From Gallibacterium trehalosifermentans (GTDB lineage Bacteria; Pseudomonadota; Gammaproteobacteria; Enterobacterales; Pasteurellaceae), in NCBI RefSeq assembly GCF_042433055.1, contig NZ_JBHLWB010000001.1:1-64000 (forward strand): DNA of 64,000 nucleotides. Direction: 5' to 3'. This document shows, in pieces, positions 46,327 to 54,259 of the stretch. A program made the position numbers and the translations under genes. The notes below the pieces were generated by a model that saw only the letters and a program-made list of their open reading frames with translations, was not told the DNA's origin and ran no database searches. The stretch's first letter is position 1. The number at the start of each line of letters is the position of its first letter.

Positions 46327-46908
46327 ATGAGATTATGTGATGTTGATATTGAACGTTATTTAGATGAAGGGAAAATTGTTTTATCGCCACGTCCAGATAA
46401 CAGCAAAATTAATGGCGCAACGGTTGATGTACGTTTAGGTAATTCTTTTCGTGTATTTCGTGATCATTCTGCGGCGTATATCGATTTAAGTGGTCCGAAA
46501 GAAGCCGTATCAGCACAGCTTGATCAAGTAATGAGTGAAGAAATTATTATTGCAGATGGCGAACCATTCTTTTTACACCCAGGTGTATTAGCATTAGCGA
46601 GTACTTATGAATCAGTGAAATTACCAAGCAATATTATTGGCTGGCTAGATGGGCGTTCTTCACTTGCGCGATTAGGGTTAATGGTGCACGTAACGGCACA
46701 TCGAATTGATCCAGGTTGGGAAGGCAGAATTGTATTAGAGTTTTACAACTCGGGTAAGTTACCGTTAGCACTTCGCCCGAAAATGGTAATTGGCGCATTA
46801 AGTTTTGAAGTTTTAAGTGGTGAAGCAAAACGACCATATAATAGCCGTTTAGATGCAAAATATAAAAATCAGCAGGGCGCAGTAGCAAGTAAAATTAATG
46901 AGGATTGA
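46327..46908 (+). CDS. dcd: dCTP deaminase
   Basis: Dcd deaminates dCTP to dUTP, the main route to dTMP in these bacteria. The 193 residues match E. coli. Motifs are NGATVDVRLGNSFRVF, LDGRSSLARLGLMVHVTAHRIDPGW with the catalytic Arg/Glu region, and IVLEFYNSGKLPLALRP. It is 15 bp after udk; the next gene starts two bases after its stop. Confidence 0.97.
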   Translation: MRLCDVDIERYLDEGKIVLSPRPDNSKINGATVDVRLGNSFRVFRDHSAAYIDLSGPKEAVSAQLDQVMSEEIIIADGEPFFLHPGVLALASTYESVKLPSNIIGWLDGRSSLARLGLMVHVTAHRIDPGWEGRIVLEFYNSGKLPLALRPKMVIGALSFEVLSGEAKRPYNSRLDAKYKNQQGAVASKINED

Positions 46909-46910
46909 TA

Positions 46911-48179
46911 ATGAAGAAATGGTGGGTAATTGGTATTATTCTTGTTATCCTCGTTGCAGGGGGGATAATACGAAATCAAGTAATTAAAATTACCCAAAAC
47001 ATTACTCAACGTTTATCTTCTGATTATGCAATTCATTTACAACCACAAGATTTTGTGGTGTCTTATTTCCCTCTTTCAGTACAAATTAAAAATGTGAATT
47101 ATCAACGGGAACAATGGCAAGTATCCGCTGACAAAATTATTTTTAAGTTAAATTATCTTGGCTGGTTATCAAATAATCAATGGCTTAAACAGATACAAAT
47201 TATCAATGGCGAAATAAAACAATTAGATCAGACTTATTTAGATAAAGTTAGACTTACTATAGAAACCAACGGGGAGTTAACGCACACACAAAACATCACG
47301 TTAATTCATGCTGAAACACCTCAATTCACAATGCTACAAGGGCAATTTTCGTTACAACAGCGAGAAGATGTGCCGTTTTTATTACAACAACTGAAATTAC
47401 AAGGGCAATTACGAGAAGCAATAGCTCAAAGGCAAAATATTGATATAGCGGTCGATTCAATAGCGATTGATCATAGACAATCTACTTTGAATCTTAAAGC
47501 GGAGCGTGTAATTTTTAATCAATTCCAAATGCCAGAATTTGTTTTGCGTCGAGGAGGAGATCAAACTTCCTATTTATTTGGGTTATCAGATGGAGTGTTA
47601 CAGATTACACAACAAAAAATAGATGAGCAAAAAACAGCATGGACGTTACAAGGAGAAAGGGTTCCCGCAATATTTTTTTCGACAATCTTGGGCTATTCTC
47701 CTGTGATTGAGGGAAGGCTTGATGTGCAAGGGCGAGCATTACAATTCCAGAATACGTTATCTGATGCTGAATTCAATTTTACTAGTGTAAGTAAAGGAAA
47801 ATTTAAAGGGATTAATGTATTAGGCTTGTTGGGGAATGCTTTACCATTTCCGATTGCAGGATTTGAGCAAGATATGCAAGATACGGAGTTTGAGCATATT
47901 GCAGGGCAATTACAAGGCAATTCACGACAATGGCATTTACAGCAAGCAGAAATTATACTTCATGGTGCCCGTTTATTAGGACGAGGTAAAATTTATCCAT
48001 CTACTGCACAATGTGATTGGCAATTTGCAATTCAACCTACTAAACGAGAATATACACAATACCATTTAAATTTAGATCTAGATGGGAATTGTTTCTCACC
48101 AACATATCGTATTCGTTTAGATGATACTATCAAAAATAAATTGAAATTGAAGTTAAATGAGTTATTAAACAAATTCTAA
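46911..48179 (+). CDS. asmA: AsmA-family outer-membrane-assembly related protein (short form)
   Basis: The 422-residue protein has one N-terminal membrane helix (WWVIGIILVILVAGGIIRNQ) and a long beta-rich periplasmic part. Its C-terminal region with SDAEFNFTSVSKGKFKGINV and EHIAGQLQGNSRQWHLQQAEI resembles the AsmA C-terminal domain, where ground variants track lipid transfer or outer-membrane biogenesis. It is well short of E. coli AsmA (about 617 residues). The udk-dcd-asmA order supports the name. Start chosen at ATG 46911 with AGGA six bases before it. Confidence 0.75.
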   Translation: MKKWWVIGIILVILVAGGIIRNQVIKITQNITQRLSSDYAIHLQPQDFVVSYFPLSVQIKNVNYQREQWQVSADKIIFKLNYLGWLSNNQWLKQIQIINGEIKQLDQTYLDKVRLTIETNGELTHTQNITLIHAETPQFTMLQGQFSLQQREDVPFLLQQLKLQGQLREAIAQRQNIDIAVDSIAIDHRQSTLNLKAERVIFNQFQMPEFVLRRGGDQTSYLFGLSDGVLQITQQKIDEQKTAWTLQGERVPAIFFSTILGYSPVIEGRLDVQGRALQFQNTLSDAEFNFTSVSKGKFKGINVLGLLGNALPFPIAGFEQDMQDTEFEHIAGQLQGNSRQWHLQQAEIILHGARLLGRGKIYPSTAQCDWQFAIQPTKREYTQYHLNLDLDGNCFSPTYRIRLDDTIKNKLKLKLNELLNKF

Positions 48180-48233
48180 AAAAGTCAAAAATATAAGTTG
48201 ATGAAATATTAGAAGAAATTAAGTGAAATAAAT

Positions 48234-48310
48234 TGGCGGAACGGACGGGACTCGAACCCGCGACCCCCTGCGTGACAGGCAGGTATTCTAACCAGCTGAA
48301 CTACCGCTCC
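48234..48310 (-). tRNA. tRNA-Asp (anticodon GTC), distal copy
   Basis: The 77-nt gene is near-identical to E. coli tRNA-Asp, with anticodon loop CTGTCAC containing GTC, GGTTCGAGTCC in the T arm and encoded CCA. It is the second gene of a tandem pair. Confidence 0.97.
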
Positions 48311-48336
48311 GCAATAGGAGAATATTTTTTATGAAG

Positions 48337-48413
48337 TGGCGGAACGGACGGGACTCGAACCCGCGACCCCCTGCGTGACAGGCAGGTATTCTAACCAGCT
48401 GAACTACCGCTCC
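48337..48413 (-). tRNA. tRNA-Asp (anticodon GTC), proximal copy
   Basis: This copy is identical in sequence to the one 26 bp downstream, making a tandem duplication. It is nearest to the shared promoter. Confidence 0.97.
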
Positions 48414-48429
48414 GCATTTCGTGGCGTGA

Positions 48430-48458
48430 ATAATAATATCGTTCCGAAATATCGTCAA
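48430..48458 (-). promoter_or_regulatory. Sigma70 promoter of the tRNA-Asp pair
   Basis: On the minus strand TTGACG and TATTAT are separated by 17 bp, 16 bp before the first tRNA-Asp gene. Confidence 0.8.
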
Positions 48459-48748
48459 CTTCTTTTTCGTAAAAATTGCTTAATTGGTGAATTGATAAGC
48501 TAAATGATGGCAGTTTCCTTTTCTTTACAAAAATATAGCCTTGCTTTATTGATGTTAGGGGGCTTTTTACACCAATAAATTTAGATTTATTTTGCTCGCA
48601 AAAAAGTGATTTACATCACAAAAATAGATGAAAAATAACAAAACTAAGAAAAATTCCTATTTTTTCTAAAGTATCTTCTCAAGGCATATCTTCTTTGTTT
48701 GATTAAGATTAACCAGTCTTATTTAGTTAAAATATTAGGGAAATTTTT
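48459..48748 (+). promoter_or_regulatory. uhpT upstream region
   Basis: With the tRNA promoter this makes a 335-bp gap. It holds a CRP site at 48605-48620 and then about 130 bp of AT-rich sequence before uhpT, where UhpA would be expected to bind. I cannot identify the UhpA sites or a clear -10/-35 pair. A 24-codon reading frame at 48504 lacks a ribosome-binding site. Confidence 0.5.
48605..48620. promoter_or_regulatory. CRP-binding site upstream of uhpT
   Basis: AGTGA-TTTACA-TCACA has nine of ten consensus half-site bases with correct six-base spacing, centred about 137 bp before the uhpT start. E. coli uhpT is also activated by CRP together with UhpA. Confidence 0.7.
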
Positions 48749-50143
48749 ATGCTTAGTTTTTTGCAAGAAGTTAGAAAACCAGTATTAGATCTTTCAGTCG
48801 AAGAAAGACGTAAAATGTGGTTTAAACCATTTATGCAATCTTATTTAGTGGTATTTATTGGCTATATGGCAATGTACTTGATTCGTAAGAATTTTAATAT
48901 TGCGCAAAACGATATGATTGAAACTTATGGTTTAACTAAAACTGAATTAGGAATGATTGGTTTAGGTTTTTCAGTTGCTTACGGAATTGGAAAAACGGTT
49001 GTCTCTTATTATGCTGATGGGAAAAATACTAAACAATTTGTGCCGTTTATGTTGATTTTGTCTGCTATTTGTATGCTTGGCTTTAGTGCAAGTATGGGTG
49101 GTGGTAGCGTTGCACTCTTTTTAATGATTGCATTTTATGCTTTAAGTGGTTTTTTCCAAAGTACAGGCGGATCGTCTAGTTATTCTACTATCACTAAATG
49201 GACTCCGCGTAAGAAAAGAGGCACATTCTTAGGTTTCTGGAATTTATCCCATAATGTCGGTGGTGCTGCAGCTGCGGGCGTTGCGCTATTTGGGGCAAAT
49301 GTGATTTTTAATGGTCATGTAGTAGGAATGTTTATCTTCCCATCAATTATCGCTTTGGTTATTGGTTTTGTTGGTTTGCGATATGGTTCAGATTCACCAG
49401 AGGCTTATGGTTTAGGTAAAGCAGAAGAACTCTTTGGGGAAGAAATTAGTGAAGAAGATAAAACCGCAGAGGAACAACAACTCTCTAAATGGCAAATTTT
49501 TGTACAATATATTCTCAAAAATAAAGTTATTTGGTTGTTATGTTTTGCCAATATTTTCTTGTATATCGTACGGATTGGAATTGACCAATGGTCGCCAGTC
49601 TATGCTTATCAAGAGCTAGGTTTCTCAAAAGACGCAGCCATTTCTGGGTTTGCTTTATTTGAGGTTGGCGCATTAGTAGGAACATTTTTGTGGGGTTATC
49701 TTTCTGATTTAGCCAATGGGCGCCGTGGTTTAACAGCGTGTGTTGCCTTGATCCTTATTGTCTTTACCTTAGAGTTTTATCAATTTGCTACCAATGAATA
49801 TATGTATCTTACTGCATTATTTGTATTAGGTTTTTTAGTGTTTGGTCCACAATTATTAATTGGCGTTGCTGCTGTAGGTTTTGTACCTAAGAAAGCGATT
49901 GCTGTAGCAGATGGTGTAAAAGGGACATTTGCATATTTAATTGGAGATAGTTTTGCTAAATTGGGGATTGGTATGATTGCAGATGGAACACCAATTTTTG
50001 GCTTAACAGGTTGGTCTGGAACATTCGCGGCGCTCAATACCTCGGCATTGATGTGTATGGCACTACTGGCATTTGTTGCGATAGCTGAAGAGAAAAAGAT
50101 AAGGAAGTTAAAAAAATTATCAATCATTACAGACATTAAATAA
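48749..50143 (+). CDS. uhpT: Hexose-6-phosphate:phosphate antiporter UhpT
   Basis: UhpT imports glucose-6-phosphate and other sugar phosphates in exchange for inorganic phosphate, and also lets in fosfomycin. The 464-residue organophosphate:phosphate antiporter of the MFS class has twelve helices. Family signatures are GYMAMYLIRKNFNIAQNDM near residue 39, FQSTGGSSSYSTITKWTPRKKRGTFLGFWNLSHNVGG and the C-terminal FGPQLLIGVAAVGFVPKKA. A terminator separates it from uhpABC, so it is controlled on its own, presumably by UhpA. Confidence 0.96.
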   Translation: MLSFLQEVRKPVLDLSVEERRKMWFKPFMQSYLVVFIGYMAMYLIRKNFNIAQNDMIETYGLTKTELGMIGLGFSVAYGIGKTVVSYYADGKNTKQFVPFMLILSAICMLGFSASMGGGSVALFLMIAFYALSGFFQSTGGSSSYSTITKWTPRKKRGTFLGFWNLSHNVGGAAAAGVALFGANVIFNGHVVGMFIFPSIIALVIGFVGLRYGSDSPEAYGLGKAEELFGEEISEEDKTAEEQQLSKWQIFVQYILKNKVIWLLCFANIFLYIVRIGIDQWSPVYAYQELGFSKDAAISGFALFEVGALVGTFLWGYLSDLANGRRGLTACVALILIVFTLEFYQFATNEYMYLTALFVLGFLVFGPQLLIGVAAVGFVPKKAIAVADGVKGTFAYLIGDSFAKLGIGMIADGTPIFGLTGWSGTFAALNTSALMCMALLAFVAIAEEKKIRKLKKLSIITDIK

Positions 50144-50152
50144 TAAAACTCG

Positions 50153-50187
50153 AAATATGCGGTGAAATGAATTACCGCATATTTTTT
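50153..50187 (+). terminator. Terminator between uhpT and uhpA
   Basis: AAATATGCGGT pairs perfectly with ACCGCATATTT, followed by a T tract. It lies 10 bp after the uhpT stop. Confidence 0.92.
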
Positions 50188-50233
50188 GTCTTGGTGTAGA
50201 ATATGCGCCTTTTAGTTAAATGAGATAGTGGGC

Positions 50234-50839
50234 ATGATTGATATTGTATTAGTCGATGATCATGTGATTGTACGTTCTGGATTTGCGCAATTATTATCCC
50301 TTGAATCAGATATTCGCGTTGTTGGTGAATTTGGTTCGGTCAAAGAAACACGTTTAGGGTTACCGCGATTAAAACCGCATATTTGTATTATTGATATTTC
50401 CATGCCTGATGAAAGTGGATTAGCGCTTTTAAAAGATATTCCTAGTAAGATTCATTGTATTATGTTGAGTGTGAATGATTCAGAGGTGATGGTAAAAAAA
50501 GCATTAGAATTAGGCGCAAAAGGGTATTTAAGTAAGCGTTGTAGCCCAGAGGCATTAGTTCAAGCAGTGAGAACGGTTTATGCGGGTGGAGTTTATTTAA
50601 TGCCAGAATTAACATTGAAATTAATAGCACCTAAAAGGTCGCATAATATACTTGAACTGACCAAAAGAGAACGTGAAATTTGTGAATTATTAGTATCAGG
50701 GTTAGATGCTAAGGAAATTGCTGAAAAATTAAAGTTGAGTTTTAAAACAGTTCATGTTCATCGAGCAAATGCAATGAGTAAGTTAAATGTGAAAAATAAT
50801 GTAGAACTGGTCAATTTATTCAATCAACAAGTTATATAA
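50234..50839 (+). CDS. uhpA: Response regulator UhpA
   Basis: UhpA activates uhpT transcription when phosphorylated by UhpB. The 201-residue NarL/FixJ-type regulator has Asp54 in IIDISMPDESG, the conserved LSKRCSPEALVQAV of UhpA, and the LuxR-type helix-turn-helix LTKREREICELLVSG ... FKTVHVHRANAMSKL. I take ATG 50234 (MIDIVLVDDH) as start rather than the GTG six bases before it. It leads uhpABC. Confidence 0.95.
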   Translation: MIDIVLVDDHVIVRSGFAQLLSLESDIRVVGEFGSVKETRLGLPRLKPHICIIDISMPDESGLALLKDIPSKIHCIMLSVNDSEVMVKKALELGAKGYLSKRCSPEALVQAVRTVYAGGVYLMPELTLKLIAPKRSHNILELTKREREICELLVSGLDAKEIAEKLKLSFKTVHVHRANAMSKLNVKNNVELVNLFNQQVI

Positions 50840-50843
50840 TTTA

Positions 50844-52352
50844 ATGAAAACGCTATTTACGCTTATTTATAGCTGGTTTTTAATTGTCTGTACTTACTTT
50901 TGTATGTGGGTAATCTCAGATTATTTTCTTGGCAATTCTCTTATAGCTTTTTTATTTTTTCCATTTGCGTTGCGAGTCGGTATTTTAATTCATAGTGTAC
51001 AGCGATATTGGAGTGCCGTTTATTTGGCAGAGTACAGTGTTCTATTCCTACTAATCTTTGCTTATCCAGAGAATAATTATTTTATTATTGTGCTGTTGAG
51101 TATAATAAGTTTTCCCATTTTAATAGTATTTCAGAAATATTATGTGGGTAGTGAGTTTAGGCGGTTATTATTACAATTAGGATTAATTATTGGATTAAGT
51201 GGACTTAATGGGTTGTTATTTTTTACTGAACCATTTTATTTTACTTTTTTAATTAGTTTTTCATCGGGAGTTTTATTAATTCCAGCTTGTTATCTCATTA
51301 GTAGTTTTCTCTTTGGAACACACTGGTTGCCATTAACAGCGGCATTAGTGAACAAACCAGTAATTCTAAGAAGTAAACATATTTTTATTTATATTTTTCT
51401 CTTTATACTTAATATTGTAATCCAAACTACATTGCCAGAAAGTTTTAACCATTTTGCTTTATTTTATCTGTCAATCCCAATTATCTTGTTAGCTTTTCGA
51501 TATGGTTGGCAGGGAGCACTATTAGGTACACTTTTAAATAGTATTGCATTAATGGGAACCGCACATAGTTTTTCTAATGCGGAAATTACGGATTTATTAT
51601 TAACTTTATCGGCTCAAACGATAACAGGTGTTTTTTTAGGATTAGGTATTCAACATCAACGTGATCTTAATTACAGTTTATCCCTTGAGTTAGCAAAAAA
51701 TAAATATTTAACTCGACAATTAATTAATGCAGAAGAGGCAATTCGGAAAGATATTTCTCGAGAACTACATGATGAAATTGGACAAAATATTACTGCAATT
51801 CGTACACAAGCTAATATTTTAAAAAAGATTAGTCATTCACTACCGCAAGAAAGAATAGCCAATATTATTGAACAACTTTCATTGAATATTTATGACACAA
51901 TGAAAGGATTATTGAATCGTATTCGCCCTCGTTTATTAGATGATTTGGATTTACAGCAAGCAATTCAAAATTTATTTACTGAACTAGACTTTATAAGTCA
52001 TGGTATTACAGTGAAGTTTCATTGGCAAAATAAAGAAAAAATTACCTTAGACCATGTGTTGGAAATTACCCTTTATCGACTATGCCAAGAGAGTTTAACG
52101 AATATTGTTAAATATTCTCAAGCGACTCAAGTATCAATTCAAATGATAATTAATGAAAATATTACATTGATTATTCAAGATAATGGTATTGGTTTTGATA
52201 AAAGTATTATTGCTGATACAGGATTTGGTATTCGAGGTATGCAAGAACGAGTGAGTATGTTAGGTGGAGAATTTATACTTACATCTGTTATGCAAAAACA
52301 AAATGTTGAGCAGCAAGGTACAACAATTAAGGTTATTTTACCAAGAGTCTAA
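50844..52352 (+). CDS. uhpB: Sensor histidine kinase UhpB
   Basis: UhpB phosphorylates UhpA when its partner UhpC senses external glucose-6-phosphate. The 502 residues have about eight membrane helices in the first 270 (a MASE1-type sensor region). The HisKA_3 box is RKDISRELHDEIGQNITAIR with His309, and the ATPase domain contains DNGIGFD and FGIRGMQERV. It starts 4 bp after uhpA. Confidence 0.94.
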   Translation: MKTLFTLIYSWFLIVCTYFCMWVISDYFLGNSLIAFLFFPFALRVGILIHSVQRYWSAVYLAEYSVLFLLIFAYPENNYFIIVLLSIISFPILIVFQKYYVGSEFRRLLLQLGLIIGLSGLNGLLFFTEPFYFTFLISFSSGVLLIPACYLISSFLFGTHWLPLTAALVNKPVILRSKHIFIYIFLFILNIVIQTTLPESFNHFALFYLSIPIILLAFRYGWQGALLGTLLNSIALMGTAHSFSNAEITDLLLTLSAQTITGVFLGLGIQHQRDLNYSLSLELAKNKYLTRQLINAEEAIRKDISRELHDEIGQNITAIRTQANILKKISHSLPQERIANIIEQLSLNIYDTMKGLLNRIRPRLLDDLDLQQAIQNLFTELDFISHGITVKFHWQNKEKITLDHVLEITLYRLCQESLTNIVKYSQATQVSIQMIINENITLIIQDNGIGFDKSIIADTGFGIRGMQERVSMLGGEFILTSVMQKQNVEQQGTTIKVILPRV

Positions 52353-52354
52353 TT

Positions 52355-53626
52355 ATGTTTGTGAAAGATAATCAGCAAGATCAGCTATATCATTATTGGC
52401 GTATTCATTTAATGTTGGCGATGTATATTGGTTATGCAGGTTTTTATTTCACCCGAAAAAGTTTTAATTACGCTGTTCCTGCATTAATTACTGATTTAGG
52501 AATTGATAAAAGTGATATTGGACTAATGACAACCTTATTTTATATCACTTATGGGGTATCTAAGTTTATTTCAGGCGTATTCTCAGATCGATCTAATCCT
52601 CGCTACTTTATGTCAATAGGCTTAATTCTTACAGGTGTAACAAATATCTTTTTTGGTTTATCAAACTCGTTATTTATGTTTGTAAGTTTGTGGGTTTTGA
52701 ATGCGTGGTTTCAGGGGTGGGGTTGGCCTGCTTGCTCAAAATTATTAACTACTTGGTATTCACGAACGGAACGGGGATTGTGGTGGTCGGTTTGGAATAC
52801 AGCACATAATGTAGGTGGTGCATTGATCCCACTGATTATTGGCTATTTAACTTTACATTATAGTTGGCGATATGGGTTTGTTACCGCAGGTATTAGCGCA
52901 ATTTTAATTGGTATTTTACTTTTTTTGCGATTACGGGATACACCAGAATCAATGGGATTGCCTAGTGTTGGGAGATGGCGTCATGACCAATTAGAATTGG
53001 CACAAGAAAGAGAGGGAGTAAATCTCACTTGGCGACGAATTTTGCAACGCTATGTTTTCTTTAATAAATATATTTGGTTATTGGCATTAAGTTATACGTT
53101 AGTCTATGTTGTGCGTACAGCAATTAATGATTGGGGTAATATCTATTTAACAGAGAAATATCATTACGATATTGTATTAGCAAATAGTATCCTTTCTCTT
53201 TTTGAAATAGGCGGCTTTGTTGGTTCGCTAGTTGCTGGTTGGGGATCTGATCGGTTATTTTCCAGTAATCGAGGACCAATGGCATTGTTATTTGCAATCG
53301 GTATTTTCTGTTCTATTTTAGCTTTATGGGTGATGTCGCAAGATAAAATTATCCTACAATGCGCGGTATTTTTTTCAATAGGCTTTTTTGTCTTTGGTCC
53401 ACAGATGTTAATTGGTATGGCTGCAGCAGAATGCTCACATAAGAAAACAGCGGGTGCTGCAACTGGTTTTGTGGGGTTATTTGCTTATCTAGGTGCAGCG
53501 TTAGCAGGCTATCCATTAGCGTTAATTATGCAATATTTCCATTGGAATGGCTTCTTTATTGTTATTACGTGTTCTGCTTCAGTGATCGCCTTATTGTTAT
53601 TGCCATTTTTGAGATTGCAGAATTAG
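52355..53626 (+). CDS. uhpC: Sugar-phosphate sensor UhpC
   Basis: UhpC is a UhpT-like protein that works mainly as the receptor for glucose-6-phosphate and controls UhpB. The 423 residues show twelve helices and the antiporter signatures GYAGFYFTRKSFNYAVPAL, GWGWPACSKLLTTWYSRTERG and FGPQMLIGMAAAE. The order B-C and the two-base gap after uhpB separate it from UhpT proper. Confidence 0.93.
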   Translation: MFVKDNQQDQLYHYWRIHLMLAMYIGYAGFYFTRKSFNYAVPALITDLGIDKSDIGLMTTLFYITYGVSKFISGVFSDRSNPRYFMSIGLILTGVTNIFFGLSNSLFMFVSLWVLNAWFQGWGWPACSKLLTTWYSRTERGLWWSVWNTAHNVGGALIPLIIGYLTLHYSWRYGFVTAGISAILIGILLFLRLRDTPESMGLPSVGRWRHDQLELAQEREGVNLTWRRILQRYVFFNKYIWLLALSYTLVYVVRTAINDWGNIYLTEKYHYDIVLANSILSLFEIGGFVGSLVAGWGSDRLFSSNRGPMALLFAIGIFCSILALWVMSQDKIILQCAVFFSIGFFVFGPQMLIGMAAAECSHKKTAGAATGFVGLFAYLGAALAGYPLALIMQYFHWNGFFIVITCSASVIALLLLPFLRLQN

Positions 53627-53760
53627 AATGTGGGATATAAAAATCTAGTAAAATTTATAATAAAAATTTGACTATCAATGAAACTTAAATTTGTAGAAAA
53701 TTATTTTAGGTGAAAAAAGTGGATTTAGAAAATTACTATCATGGTGCAGAAGTTCTTATT

Positions 53761-53919
53761 TTATTTATTTAAATGATAAGTTTCACAAAGTATTCTAATG
53801 CCATTTGGACGATTGTTAGCAAGTTCTGAGGGAAGGGAGTAAAACTCGTTAGCTAGATTAGCGAAGACATAATGAAATCGCTTTAACTTTGCCCTCTTCG
53901 AGCGTTTTTTATTGTAGTT
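53761..53919 (-). pseudogene. Start-less open frame, possible gene remnant
   Basis: Fifty-two sense codons between two TAA stops encode a plausible, non-random peptide. It has a basic lead (NYNKKRSKRAKLKRFHYV), then FANLANEFYSLPSELANN, then RPNGIRILCETYHLNK at the end. There is no ATG, GTG or TTG in frame. The composition looks like coding sequence. The frame upstream of the TAA also stays open for some twenty codons, which suggests a decayed small gene or a dispersed element. I cannot name a family with confidence. Confidence 0.4.
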
Positions 53920-53959
53920 TTAGAGCGTAGTTTTTACTGTGTTCTGTGTTGTTAACCTA

Positions 53960-53988
53960 TTGCTTTTTATGCTGATATTATTTATAGT
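53960..53988 (+). promoter_or_regulatory. Possible promoter of the antitoxin RNA
   Basis: TTGCTT and TATAGT are separated by 17 bp on the plus strand, about 55 bp before the complement of the toxin frame. TATTAT at 53976-53981 is an alternative -10. The match is moderate. Confidence 0.45.
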
Positions 53989-53995
53989 AGTTAGG

Positions 53996-54162
53996 AATTG
54001 CCTAGCAACAGTGGCTGCTGTTGCTAGGACTTAGTTCAGTTACTAATAAGCGTTTGTACTAATCGCCATTAGTAAGATGAACAGGATTATTAGTTGAAAA
54101 TGTTGCATAATCCTAATTCCTTTTTTAAGCCCCACTCTACACAGCGTGGGGTTTGCTGTTTC
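53996..54162 (+). ncRNA. Candidate antisense (Sib-like) antitoxin RNA
   Basis: The inferred transcript starts near 53996. It opens with a perfect hairpin CCTAGCAACAG-TGGCTG-CTGTTGCTAGG (54001-54028) and runs fully antisense to the toxin frame. It could end at a nine-pair stem, AAGCCCCAC with GTGGGGTTT (54127-54154), followed by a modest T-rich tail. Size (about 160 nt) and layout match Sib antitoxin RNAs, which cover the whole ibs gene. Both ends are inferred. Confidence 0.5.
54043..54108 (-). CDS. Ibs-like type I toxin peptide (21 residues)
   Basis: The frame encodes a tiny hydrophobic peptide beginning MQHFQLIILF and ending AISTNAY. It resembles E. coli Ibs toxins (18-19 residues), which carry a Leu/Ile/Val core and end in ISFSAY or similar. 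Ibs peptides insert in the inner membrane and depolarise cells. A related toxin locus (toxTA) is known in H. influenzae. AAGGA lies nine bases before the ATG. In the mRNA, AGGATTAT, which holds the start region, can pair with ATAATCCT inside the frame and limit translation. An antisense RNA candidate lies opposite. Toxicity is inferred from resemblance. Confidence 0.65.
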   Translation of the reverse strand: MQHFQLIILFILLMAISTNAY

Positions 54163-54175
54163 TAGCCCCTTGCTA

Positions 54176-54204
54176 GAGATATGCTTGTAAAATATAAAGA
54201 GTAA
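54176..54204 (-). promoter_or_regulatory. Possible toxin-gene promoter
   Basis: On the minus strand TTACTC and TATCTC are separated by 17 bp, about 70 bp before the toxin ATG. The leader would include the CCCCAC/GTGGGG hairpin. The match is moderate. Confidence 0.35.
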
Positions 54205-54217
54205 GAAGTTTCTTTAT

Positions 54218-54246
54218 AAAAAAAACCGCTGTTTAGCGGTTTTTTT
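54218..54246. terminator. Terminator after yfgM
   Basis: AAAAAAACCGCT-GTTT-AGCGGTTTTTTT is a symmetric hairpin that ends yfgM transcripts on the minus strand and could also stop plus-strand RNA. Confidence 0.92.
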
Positions 54247-54259
54247 ATAGATCAATCAA

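Larger units (their letters stand above)
53627..54259. other. 633-bp intergenic region with toxin-antitoxin candidate and gene remnant
   Basis: Between convergent uhpC and yfgM there is no long gene. From right to left on the minus strand it holds the yfgM terminator, a 21-codon hydrophobic reading frame with an antisense RNA candidate opposite, and a 52-codon open stretch without a start codon (53761-53919). Several perfect hairpins occur: 54001-54028, 54057-54074, 54083-54114, 54127-54154. The first 130 bp (53627-53760) show nothing I can name. Confidence 0.6.

Noticed and set aside
48234..48413. Recent insertion next to tRNA-Asp (the second copy as an attachment site)
   Set aside because: The two tRNA-Asp genes are full length and only 26 bp apart with nothing between them. 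This is a simple tandem duplication common in Pasteurellaceae and enterobacteria.
48504..48578. 24-codon hydrophobic frame (starts MMAVSFSLQKYS) before uhpT
   Set aside because: There is no Shine-Dalgarno sequence, no promoter or antisense gene, and it lies within the uhpT control region. Probably chance.
53627..54259. A known structural RNA (6S RNA, tmRNA, RNase P RNA)
   Set aside because: None of the conserved cores of these RNAs is present. The hairpins fit the toxin-antitoxin interpretation better.
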